64,000 bases of DNA. Source: Aeromicrobium phoceense. Its GTDB lineage: Bacteria; Actinomycetota; Actinomycetes; Propionibacteriales; Nocardioidaceae. The stretch is from assembly GCF_013868155.1 (NCBI RefSeq), contig NZ_JACEOG010000001.1, positions 806,001 to 870,000 on the forward strand, in the 5' to 3' direction. The first letter of the stretch is position 1, and every line of letters starts with the position of its first letter. Position numbers and translations under genes: made by a program. Of this stretch, positions 33,699 through 40,879 are shown piece by piece. The notes beneath the pieces were generated by a model. The model did no database searches. It worked only from the letters and a program-made list of their open reading frames with translations, and had not been told where the DNA came from.

Positions 33699-34505
33699 TC
33701 AGACCGGTGCGACCTCGGCGAGGTGACGCTCGAGGACCTCGTTGACCGCCTCGGGGTTCTCCAGCGCGTGCACGTGGCCGGTGTGCTCCATCCGGATCAG
33801 CTGGGCGTGCGGCACGCCGGCGACGATCTGCTCGGACTTCTCGGGCGGGTAGGTCGCGTCCTCCGTTCCGGCCACCACGACCAGCGGGACGCGGATGTCG
33901 CCGAGCTCGTCGAGCACACCGGGGCGGTGGGCGATGTTCCAGGCGGCATCGGCGTACTCCGGGCCGCGGCTCAGCAGGAGCTCGCGCACGCCGGTCAGGA
34001 CGTCGGCCCGGGCCGGGTCGGTCAGCGTGGTGGTGCCCATCATGAACTGCAGCACGCCGTCGAGCACCGGCTCCATCCCGTGCTCGGCCAGGACCTCGAT
34101 CAGCTGGTCCATCTGGTCGGCCTGCTCCTCCACGTCCGCCGAGGTGCCCATCACGACCGCCGACCTCAGCAGGTCGCCGTGGCGGGCGGCCAGGCGCAGG
34201 CCGATGAAGCCGCCCATCGAGTTCCCGACGAAGACCACGGGAGCCAGGTCCAGCGTGTCGATCAGGGCCACGACGTCGGCGGTGTGGGTGTCGTAGTCGA
34301 GCTGCTCACGCGGCGCGCGAGCGCTGCGTCCAGGTCCCCGGTGGTCGTAGCGGACCACGCGGTAGCGGTCGGCGAAGCGGTCCGCCTGCGCCTGGAACAT
34401 CCGTGCGTCGAAGAACATCGAGGCGCTCATGAGCAGGGCCGGCGCGTCGCGCGGGCCCTCGTCCTCGTAGTGCAGGGTCGTGCCGTTGACATCGATCGTG
34501 GGCAT
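33699..34505 (-). CDS. Alpha/beta-fold hydrolase
   Basis: 268 residues. The segment DAPALLMSASMFFDARMF is the oxyanion strand; here the usual HG pair is replaced by SAS. The nucleophile elbow is FVGNSMGGFIGL (Ser near residue 97), the acid lies in VVAGTEDATYPP and the His in MEHTGHVHALENP. It is close in layout to the hydrolase at 28993, and both have a 20-bp regulon box upstream (here 34526-34545), so it is probably co-regulated with the catabolic locus. Ester or enol-lactone hydrolysis is plausible from the family, not proven. Confidence 0.85.
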   Translation of the reverse strand: MPTIDVNGTTLHYEDEGPRDAPALLMSASMFFDARMFQAQADRFADRYRVVRYDHRGPGRSARAPREQLDYDTHTADVVALIDTLDLAPVVFVGNSMGGFIGLRLAARHGDLLRSAVVMGTSADVEEQADQMDQLIEVLAEHGMEPVLDGVLQFMMGTTTLTDPARADVLTGVRELLLSRGPEYADAAWNIAHRPGVLDELGDIRVPLVVVAGTEDATYPPEKSEQIVAGVPHAQLIRMEHTGHVHALENPEAVNEVLERHLAEVAPV

Positions 34506-34525
34506 GGGGGACTCCCGTCATTTCC

Positions 34526-34545
34526 TGAAATTGAACTCACCTTAA
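34526..34545. promoter_or_regulatory. 20-bp regulon box (site 5), degenerate
   Basis: TGAAATTGAACTCACCTTAA keeps the TGAAATTGA half of 17138 but ends TTAA instead of TTCA. It is 21 nt upstream of the hydrolase start at 34505. Confidence 0.5.
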
Positions 34546-34550
34546 CGGAA

Positions 34551-34566
34551 TGTGGCGTGGCTCACA
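34551..34566. promoter_or_regulatory. Crp/GlxR-like 16-bp site (site 5)
   Basis: TGTGGCGTGGCTCACA; its reverse complement TGTGAGCCACGCCACA is a one-mismatch fit to TGTGA-N6-TCACA. It lies upstream of box 5 as seen from the minus-strand hydrolase. Confidence 0.45.
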
Positions 34567-34729
34567 TTTGCCTCTTGACAGGACGTGTCGGCGTAGCGCA
34601 TCGTGAGGGCACCAACTATCCGCACAAGGTGTGCAGATACCTTGGATCGGCCCGTCATCGGGGGGCAAGCCGCTGCGTTTGGACGAGCTCGTCCCAACGG
34701 TTCGATCCAGACCGTCGAAGGAGACGAGC

Positions 34730-35590
34730 ATGAAACTGTCCAGACTGATCGCGATGGCATTCGCCGGCGCGGCACTCACCGTCGGCGCCGCGACCCAGCC
34801 GGTCGTCGCCGCCGACAACCCGTACGAGCGGGGGCCGGCCCCGACGAACAGCAGCATCGAGGCGACCCGCGGTCCGTACGCGGTGAGCTCCAAGACGATC
34901 TCGTCGTTCTCGGCGCGCGGCTTCGGTGGTGGCACGATCTACTACCCGACCTCCACGGCCGACGGCACGTTCGGCGTGATCGCGGTGTCGCCGGGCTACA
35001 CGGCGGCGCAGTCGACGATCTCGTGGCTGGGCCCGCGGATCGCCTCGCAGGGCTTCGTCGTCATCACGATCGACACCAACAGCCGGTTCGACCAGCCGGG
35101 CTCGCGCGGCACGCAGCTGCTCGCGGCGCTCGACCAGACGATCGCCGACACGACCGTCCGCAGCCGCATCGACGCCTCGCGGCAGGCCGTGATCGGTCAC
35201 TCGATGGGTGGCGGTGGAACGCTCGAGGCCGCCAAGACGCGTCGCTCCCTGGAGGCGACGATCGGCCTGACGCCGTGGAACCTCGACAAGTCGTGGCCCG
35301 AGGTCGAGGCCGCCTCGCTCGAGATCGGTGCGCAGAACGACACGGTGGCGCCCCCCGGATCGCACGCCATCCCGTTCTACAACTCGCTGACGAACGCCGA
35401 GCGGCGCTCGTACCTGGAGCTGCGTGGCGCGAGCCACTTCGCTCCGAACACCAGCAACACGACGATCGCGAAGTACTCGATCGCCTGGCTCAAGCGCTAC
35501 GTCGACAACGACACGCGCTACGAGCAGTTCATCAGCCCCGGGCCGAGCCCGTCGCTGACGAACGGCATCTCGGACTACCGCATCAACTGA
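34730..35590 (+). CDS. Secreted cutinase/PETase-type polyester hydrolase
   Basis: 286 residues with a Sec-type signal (MKLSRLIAMAFAGAALTVGA, likely cleavage near Ala27/28). The mature part begins DNPYERGPAPTNSSIEATRGP, strikingly like Thermobifida cutinases and IsPETase. Catalytic triad Ser158 (GHSMGGGG), Asp204 (AQNDTVAP) and His236 (GASHFAPN); oxyanion residues Tyr90 (PGYTA) and Met159; aromatic clamp Trp183. His212 and Phe216 occupy the positions that are Ser/Ile in IsPETase, so it is of the ordinary cutinase type. The protein has no cysteine at all, so it lacks the C-terminal disulfide usual in this family. It hydrolyses ester bonds outside the cell; polymer activity is predicted, not shown. 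ATG at 34730 follows GAAGGAGA. Confidence 0.93.
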   Translation: MKLSRLIAMAFAGAALTVGAATQPVVAADNPYERGPAPTNSSIEATRGPYAVSSKTISSFSARGFGGGTIYYPTSTADGTFGVIAVSPGYTAAQSTISWLGPRIASQGFVVITIDTNSRFDQPGSRGTQLLAALDQTIADTTVRSRIDASRQAVIGHSMGGGGTLEAAKTRRSLEATIGLTPWNLDKSWPEVEAASLEIGAQNDTVAPPGSHAIPFYNSLTNAERRSYLELRGASHFAPNTSNTTIAKYSIAWLKRYVDNDTRYEQFISPGPSPSLTNGISDYRIN

Positions 35591-35597
35591 CCGAGAA

Positions 35598-35629
35598 CCT
35601 CGGGGCCGGCCTTCGGGCCGGCCCCGAGG
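35598..35629. terminator. Bidirectional hairpin after the polyester hydrolase
   Basis: CCTCGGGGCCGGCC pairs with GGCCGGCCCCGAGG around a short TTCGGG-containing loop, directly between convergent stop codons. Confidence 0.8.
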
Positions 35630-35633
35630 CACG

Positions 35634-35906
35634 TCAGGAGTTGCGCAGGGAGTCGATCAGCTCGGACTTCCTCTGGCTGGAGTAGCCGGTCAGGCCGATT
35701 TCCTTGGCGCGCTTGCGCAGGTCGGCGACGGTCCAGTCCTCGTAGGCCGGTGCCTTCCCGCCGCGCTTGCCGACGGCCTTCTTGCCGTCACGGGCCGCGG
35801 CGTTCGAGATGCGCGCCGCCTTCGACTTGGATGCGCCGTCGTCGCGGAGCTCCTCGTAGAGGTCGGGATTCTTCAGACTCGACGGTGCCTTCTTCTTCGG
35901 TGCCAT
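35634..35906 (-). CDS. Small basic protein with Rho-N/SAP-like C-terminal domain
   Basis: 90 residues, ATG at 35906. The N-terminus is Lys-rich (MAPKKKAPSSLKNPDLYEEL) with an invariant-looking DGASKSKAARISNAAA block found in small actinobacterial proteins of unknown role. The C-terminus (WTVADLRKRAKEIGLTGYSS followed by KSELIDSLR) is a Rho-N/SAP-like helix-turn-helix that binds nucleic acid in other proteins. A nucleoid or RNA-binding role is inferred. Upstream is GGAGA at suitable spacing. It is not obviously in an operon. Confidence 0.82.
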   Translation of the reverse strand: MAPKKKAPSSLKNPDLYEELRDDGASKSKAARISNAAARDGKKAVGKRGGKAPAYEDWTVADLRKRAKEIGLTGYSSQRKSELIDSLRNS

Positions 35907-35964
35907 GGGATCTCCTCTCGATCCCACGACACCACGAACCGCGCGCTCCCGCGACCGGACGGGC

Positions 35965-36948
35965 TCAGTGCTCGAGCAGGTCCCGGGCGAGCGCTCCGAC
36001 CTGGTCGTGCTCGATGAGGAAGCCGTCGTGCCCGTGCGGCGAGCGCACCACGGCGAGCGGCTCGGCCGTGGGGATGAGATCGGCCAGCTCCTGCTGCTGG
36101 TACGGCGGGTACAGCCGGTCGGAATCGATCGCGGCGACGACGGTGCGTGCCGTGACGCGACCGAGGGCCGCCTCGAGACCACCGCGGTCGCGCCCCACGT
36201 CGTGGCTGTTCATCGCGTCGCCGAGGGCGATGTACGACCACGCGTCGAAGCGCTTGACCAGCTTGTCGCCGTGGTGCTGCAGGTACGACTGCACCGCGAA
36301 GCGGCCGTCGGACTGCACGGTGCGACCGAACCGCTCGGCCAGCTCGGCCTCGCTGCGGTAGGTGGTGTGCGCGATCCGCCGCGCCAGCTCGAGGCCCGCC
36401 TCGGGTCCCGCGGCACGGATGATGTCGGCCTGCGTGGACGTCCAGGCGATCTGCTCGGCCGACGCGTAGGCCGACGAGGCGAGCAGGAAGAGGCGCTCCA
36501 CGCGCTCGGGGTGCGTGACCGCCCACTCGACCGCGCGCATCCCTCCCGCCGAACCGCCGATCACGGCGTGCCAGCGGTCGATGCCGAGGTGGTCGGTCAG
36601 CATCGCCTCGGCGGCCACCTGGTCGCGCACGGTGATGGCGGGGAAGCGGTTGCCCCAGACGCGCCCGTCGGGGCCGGCGGAGGCCGGGCCGGTGGTGCCC
36701 TTGCAGCCGCCCAGGATGTTGGCGGCGACGACGAAGAACCGGTCGGTGTCGATGCCCAGGCCGGGTCCGACGACCTCGTTCCACCAGCCGTCGGAGCCGG
36801 CGACGATCGAGTCTCCGGTGAGGGCGTGCAGCACGAGCACGGCGTTGTCGCCGGTGAACTCGCCCCACGTGTCGTACGCGACCTCCAGACGCGGGAGGAC
36901 CTCACCCCCTTCGAGGGTGAGGTCTCCCAGCGGCTGAACGGTGGTCAC
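35965..36948 (-). CDS. metX: Homoserine O-acetyltransferase
   Basis: 327 residues. It acetylates homoserine for methionine synthesis. The alpha/beta fold is seen in VLVLHALTGDSIVAG, then ANILGGCKGTTGP, a family hallmark, and the catalytic His in SPHGHDGFLIEHD near the C-terminus. The nucleophile elbow reads GGSAGG with Ser133, where most MetX proteins have GGSMGG. LAERFGR and SYLQHHGDKLVKRFD are further family blocks. It starts 3 nt after the metY stop, so metY-metX is one operon supplying both steps from homoserine to homocysteine. It is somewhat shorter than typical (about 350-380 residues), mainly at the N-terminus. Confidence 0.92.
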   Translation of the reverse strand: MTTVQPLGDLTLEGGEVLPRLEVAYDTWGEFTGDNAVLVLHALTGDSIVAGSDGWWNEVVGPGLGIDTDRFFVVAANILGGCKGTTGPASAGPDGRVWGNRFPAITVRDQVAAEAMLTDHLGIDRWHAVIGGSAGGMRAVEWAVTHPERVERLFLLASSAYASAEQIAWTSTQADIIRAAGPEAGLELARRIAHTTYRSEAELAERFGRTVQSDGRFAVQSYLQHHGDKLVKRFDAWSYIALGDAMNSHDVGRDRGGLEAALGRVTARTVVAAIDSDRLYPPYQQQELADLIPTAEPLAVVRSPHGHDGFLIEHDQVGALARDLLEH

Positions 36949-36951
36949 GGC

Positions 36952-38241
36952 TTACTTGGCCGCCCGGAACCCGGCGTCGAGGTCGGCGAGGATGTCGTCG
37001 ATGCCCTCGATGCCGACCGCGAGGCGGACGAGTCCGGGGGTGACGCCGGTGGCGGCGTGCTCCTCGGGCGTGCCCTGCGAGTGGGTGGTGCTGGCCGGGT
37101 GGATCGCCAGCGAGCGGACGTCGCCGATGTTCGCGACGTGGCTGAACAGCTCCAGCGCGTCGATGAAGCGGCGGCCGGCGTCGACGCCACCGGGCAGCTC
37201 GAACGTGAGCACCGCGCCCGAGCCGAGGGGCGTGTACTTGTCGGCGAGCTCCTTGTAGGGGTTGCCCTCGAGCGACGCCCAGGTGACCTTCGCGACGTCC
37301 TCGCGCGCCTGGAGCCACTCGGCCACCTTGCGGGTGTTCTCGATGTGACGCTCGAGGCGCAGGCTCAGGGTCTCGAGACCCTGGGCGATGAGGAACGCGT
37401 TGAAGGGGGAGACGGCGGGGCCCACGTTGCGCAGGTACTGCACCCGCAGCTTGGCGATGTACGCCGCCGGGCCGAGGGCCTCGCTGAAGACCAGGCCGTG
37501 GTAGCTGGCGTCGGGGGTGGTGAAGCCGGGGAACTTGTCGCCGTGGGCGGCGTAGTCGAAGGTGCCGCCGTCGATCACGACGCCCGCGATCGCGGTGCCG
37601 TGGCCGCCGATGTACTTCGTGGCCGAGTGGACCACGGTGTCGGCGCCGTGCTTCAGGGGGTTCAGCAGGTACGGCGTGGCGACGGTGTTGTCGACGATGA
37701 ACGGGACGCCGACCTCCTTCGCGACCGCGCTGATGGCCTCGAGGTCGAGGATGTCGCCCTTCGGGTTGCCGATGGTCTCGCCGAAGAACACCTTCGTGTT
37801 CTCGCGAGCCGCGGCACGCCATGCGTCGGGGTTGTTGCTGTCCTCGACGAACGTGACCTCGATGCCGAGCTTGGGGAACGTGTGGCGCAGCAGCGAGTCG
37901 GTGCCGCCGTAGAGGCTGGCCGACGCGACGATGTGGTCGCCGGCCTCGGCCACGTTGGTGAGCGCGCCGGTGGTGGCGGCCTGGCCCGAGGCCACGAGCA
38001 GCGCACCCACGCCGCCCTCGAGCGCGGCGAGGCGCTGCTCGACGACGTCCTGCGTCGGGTTCATGATGCGCGTGTAGATGTTGCCCGGCTCGGCGAGGGC
38101 GAACAGGTCTGCGGCGTGCTGGGTGTCCCGGAACTGGTACGAGGTCGTCTGGTAGATCGGCAGCGCGCGCGCACCCGTGGCGGGGTCGGGCGTCTGGCCG
38201 GCGTGGATCTGCTTGGTCTCGAACGACCAGTGCTCGCTCAT
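36952..38241 (-). CDS. metY: O-acetylhomoserine sulfhydrylase (PLP enzyme)
   Basis: 429 residues. It converts O-acetylhomoserine and sulfide to homocysteine. Cys/Met-metabolism PLP fold: N-terminal WSFETKQIHAGQTPDPATGA, GQAATTGALTNVA, VDNTVATPYLLNPLKHGAD and the PLP Lys209 in VHSATKYIGGHGTAIAG. The length of about 430 and the HAGQ-PDP start separate MetY from the shorter MetB/MetC enzymes. ATG at 38241 follows GAAGGAG. The 92-nt leader upstream (38242-38333) was read for SAM-riboswitch signatures; none was recognised. Confidence 0.94.
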   Translation of the reverse strand: MSEHWSFETKQIHAGQTPDPATGARALPIYQTTSYQFRDTQHAADLFALAEPGNIYTRIMNPTQDVVEQRLAALEGGVGALLVASGQAATTGALTNVAEAGDHIVASASLYGGTDSLLRHTFPKLGIEVTFVEDSNNPDAWRAAARENTKVFFGETIGNPKGDILDLEAISAVAKEVGVPFIVDNTVATPYLLNPLKHGADTVVHSATKYIGGHGTAIAGVVIDGGTFDYAAHGDKFPGFTTPDASYHGLVFSEALGPAAYIAKLRVQYLRNVGPAVSPFNAFLIAQGLETLSLRLERHIENTRKVAEWLQAREDVAKVTWASLEGNPYKELADKYTPLGSGAVLTFELPGGVDAGRRFIDALELFSHVANIGDVRSLAIHPASTTHSQGTPEEHAATGVTPGLVRLAVGIEGIDDILADLDAGFRAAK

Positions 38242-38333
38242 GGGTGCTCCTTCAGCATCGGGTGTCAGTGCGAGCCTGTCACCGTTCGGCGGGTCCTTCC
38301 GGCCGTCTCACCATGCGAGAGTCACGTCCGGGA

Positions 38334-39656
38334 TCAGGACATGTTGAAGGGCTGCGCCGTCGATTCGAGCACCGAGAGCCACAGGTCGCCGTCGGGATTG
38401 ACGTTCTGCGTGTTCTTGACGACCACCGAGATCGGCACGTGGGCGAAGCGGTGCCGGGGGCGGCCGATCACCATGTCGGTGCGGCCGGCCATCGCGGCGT
38501 GGACGGCGGCCTGGGCCAGCCGGGTGCAGTAGACCGAGTCGGCGGCGTCGGCCGGCACCGAGCGGATCATGTAGCCGGGGTCGAAGTACCGCAGCGTGAG
38601 CGGCTCGTCGTGGTCCTTGAAGTCACGAGCGATCTGGGCGCGCAGGAAGCCCGCGAAGTCGCCCAGCACGGTGTTGCCGCTGGCGTCGGTGCGGCGGCTG
38701 GCGGGGGTGAGGTGCTGCCCGGCCCCCTCGGCCAGCACGATGACGGCGCTGCCGCGCTCCTTCACGCGCTTGCGCAACGTGGCGAGCAGGCCGTTCTCCC
38801 CCTGGAGGTTGAACGGCACCTCGGGGATCAGCACGAAGTCGGCGTCGTGGTTGGCCAGGGCGGCGTAGCAGGCGATGAACCCGGCGGCGCGACCCATGAC
38901 CTTGACGACGCCGACGCCGCCGATGGCCGCCTCGACCTCGACGCGGGCGCCCTTGATCGACTCGGCGGCCTTCGCGTAGGCCGTCTGGAAGCCAAAGCTG
39001 GTGCCGATTAGGGGGATGTCGTTGTCGATCGTCTTCGGGACCCCGACGACCGCGATCGGCAGCTGGCGCGCCAGGGCCTCCTCGGCGATCGCGTGGGCGC
39101 CGCGCATGGAGCCGTCGCCGCCGATGACGAAGAGGATGTCGATCTCGCGGTGCACGAGGTTGTCGACGATCTGGGGGATGTTCTGGCTGCCGCGGGACGA
39201 GCCGAGCACGGTGCCGCCGCGATCGGTGATGGTCTCCACGAAGGCGGGGGTCAGGGTGATGGGGTCGGGCGCCTTGCCCGGGACGAGGCCCGCGTAGCCG
39301 TTCTTGAACCCGGTGATGTCGGTGACGCCGTAGTGCTCGAACAGCTCGAGGACGATCGCGCGGATCACGTCGTTGAGGCCGGGGCACAGGCCGCCGCACG
39401 TGACGATGCCGACCTTGGTCTTCTTGGGATCGAAGAAGATCTTGCGGCGCGGCCCGCCGGGCTCGAACGAGGGGACCTCGGTCAACGGGGTGTCGCCGCG
39501 CGCCGAGAGCAGGGAGATCGTGTCGTCGATGAGGACTCGGTCGGTCTCGGCGACGTAGTAGGCGTTGGTGGCGCGAGCCGCGACATAGTCGGACAGCGGC
39601 GAGTCGTACTTGCACTCGCCGAGGGTGCGAACCTGCAGTTCCTCGAGCGTCACCAC
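38334..39656 (-). CDS. 6-phosphofructokinase (PfkA superfamily, long form)
   Basis: 440 residues. Core motifs: VGIVTCGGLCPGLNDVIRAI, GGDGSMRGAHAIAEEA, GVPKTIDNDIPLIGTSFGF and VKVMGRAAGFIACYAAL. The GGDGS form with Gly (rather than GGDD) at the nucleotide site points to ATP rather than pyrophosphate as donor. The extended N-terminus with TEVPSFEPGGPRRKIFFDP is typical of the plant-like/long bacterial group. It would make fructose 1,6-bisphosphate in glycolysis. GTG start at 39656 has TAGCCT 6 nt upstream, i.e. a leaderless promoter, back to back with another one for the esterase at 39729. Confidence 0.9.
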   Translation of the reverse strand: MVTLEELQVRTLGECKYDSPLSDYVAARATNAYYVAETDRVLIDDTISLLSARGDTPLTEVPSFEPGGPRRKIFFDPKKTKVGIVTCGGLCPGLNDVIRAIVLELFEHYGVTDITGFKNGYAGLVPGKAPDPITLTPAFVETITDRGGTVLGSSRGSQNIPQIVDNLVHREIDILFVIGGDGSMRGAHAIAEEALARQLPIAVVGVPKTIDNDIPLIGTSFGFQTAYAKAAESIKGARVEVEAAIGGVGVVKVMGRAAGFIACYAALANHDADFVLIPEVPFNLQGENGLLATLRKRVKERGSAVIVLAEGAGQHLTPASRRTDASGNTVLGDFAGFLRAQIARDFKDHDEPLTLRYFDPGYMIRSVPADAADSVYCTRLAQAAVHAAMAGRTDMVIGRPRHRFAHVPISVVVKNTQNVNPDGDLWLSVLESTAQPFNMS

Positions 39657-39662
39657 GGTGAC

Positions 39663-39668
39663 AGGCTA
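39663..39668 (-). promoter_or_regulatory. -10 box of a leaderless promoter for the phosphofructokinase gene
   Basis: On the minus strand TAGCCT lies 6 nt upstream of the GTG at 39656, without a ribosome-binding site. Confidence 0.55.
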
Positions 39669-39716
39669 TCGGAGCGCGTGCCCCCGCTGACAGGACGCGG
39701 AGAACCGGCCGGTCGA

Positions 39717-39722
39717 TAAACT
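39717..39722 (+). promoter_or_regulatory. -10 box of a leaderless promoter for the esterase gene
   Basis: TAAACT lies 6 nt upstream of the GTG at 39729. Together with the box at 39663 it makes a compact 72-bp divergent promoter. Confidence 0.55.
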
Positions 39723-39728
39723 CGGGGC

Positions 39729-40790
39729 GTGGACACACCGCCGGACCCTCGACGCGGACGCCGCCGCCCGATGCGGGCGGTGCACACCGCCGCGGTCCTG
39801 CACGACGCCCCCACCCCGCTGGCCCGCATGATCGGGCGCGGAGCGCGGATGACGGTCAAGCCGCTGCTGCGCCTCGCGCCGGTCGACGAGCGCACGATGC
39901 GCCGCCTCCAGCGCTTCTCCTCGGTGGTGAACCGCGGCGCGTCCGAGGACATCACGGTCGAGATCGGCGACATCGGCGGCGTTCCCGGTGAGGTGATGAC
40001 GCCCGGCGACGGGCCCACCACCGGGCTGCACCTCCTCTACCTCCACGGCGGCGGATTCTTCACCGGCAGCGTGCACTCGTACCGCTCGATGCTCGAGGAG
40101 ATCGTGCGCGCCACCGGCGGGACGGTCTACGCGATCGACTACCGCCAGCTGCCGGTGGGCGGCATCGCCGACTCGGTCCAGGACGCCATCGCGGCCTACG
40201 AGGACGTGGTGGGCCGGGCGCCCGACGCGGGCAAGGTCGTCGTCGCGGGCGACTCCGCCGGCGGCTACCTGACCATGAAGGTGGCCGAGCTGGCCACGCG
40301 TCGCGGCCTGCCGGCCCCGGCCGCCCTGATCGCGTTCTCGCCGCTGCTGAGCCTCGAGCCCGACCGCCAGGACAAGAACGTCATGCGCGTCGACAAGGTG
40401 CGCGAGGCCGTGCTGCCGATCGCGCGCGTCGCGGCGCTGCGCCGGCTCTGGCTCCCCGAGGGCGACATCATCGAGGGCTTCGCCGACCCGCTCCACGCCA
40501 GTGCCTACATCCACTCGCCCACGCACCTCGTGGCCGTCGAGGACGAGTTCCTGCGGCCAGAGGTGGAGGCGTTCGCGCTCCTGCTCGACGACAAGGGCGT
40601 CGAAGTCGACGTGCACCTGTGGCGCGGACAGGTGCACGCCTTCCCGATCATGGCCGGGCACCTGCCCGACGCCGACCTCGCGATCGAGCTCGCCGCGGAG
40701 TTCGCTCTGCGTCACATCGGCGAGCCGCCCGCCGTCGAGGTCGAGGACGCCGACGCGCGTCCCGAGACCCTCGAGGGCGAGATGGCCTGA
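39729..40790 (+). CDS. Alpha/beta-hydrolase fold-3 (HSL-type) esterase
   Basis: 353 residues, GTG start. The hormone-sensitive-lipase family motifs are present: HGGGF in LHLLYLHGGGFFTGSVHSY near residue 105, the nucleophile elbow GDSAGGYLTMK (Ser near residue 178) and the C-terminal acid/His region WRGQVHAFPIM. The N-terminal Arg-rich start is not a signal peptide. Such enzymes hydrolyse short- to medium-chain esters in the cytoplasm. It is monocistronic, followed by two perfect palindromes that separate it from the convergent Ig-like repeat gene. Confidence 0.9.
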   Translation: MDTPPDPRRGRRRPMRAVHTAAVLHDAPTPLARMIGRGARMTVKPLLRLAPVDERTMRRLQRFSSVVNRGASEDITVEIGDIGGVPGEVMTPGDGPTTGLHLLYLHGGGFFTGSVHSYRSMLEEIVRATGGTVYAIDYRQLPVGGIADSVQDAIAAYEDVVGRAPDAGKVVVAGDSAGGYLTMKVAELATRRGLPAPAALIAFSPLLSLEPDRQDKNVMRVDKVREAVLPIARVAALRRLWLPEGDIIEGFADPLHASAYIHSPTHLVAVEDEFLRPEVEAFALLLDDKGVEVDVHLWRGQVHAFPIMAGHLPDADLAIELAAEFALRHIGEPPAVEVEDADARPETLEGEMA

Positions 40791-40853
40791 CGGTTTCCCC
40801 GGTTAACCGGGGAAACCGTCACTTCGCGAGGTTCGCGAACCTCGCGAAGTGAC
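40789..40853. terminator. Two abutting perfect palindromes between convergent genes
   Basis: Palindrome 1 spans 40789-40820 (32 bp, centred on GGTTAACC); palindrome 2 spans 40818-40853 (36 bp, centred on TTCGCGAA). Both are perfect with no loop and share the central GTC. A further copy of the first arm, GGAAACC then CCGTC, follows at 40855-40867. They overlap the esterase stop codon. Bidirectional termination is the simplest role, but perfect loop-free palindromes are unusual for that. Confidence 0.7.
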
Positions 40854-40879
40854 AGGAAACCTCCGTCAGTGGGTGCGGG

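Noticed and set aside
38242..38333. Possible SAM riboswitch in the metY leader
   Set aside because: Read on the minus strand the 92-nt leader has GC-rich pairing possibilities, but none of the conserved core segments of SAM-I, SAM-II or SAM-IV classes was recognised. A covariance-model search would settle it.
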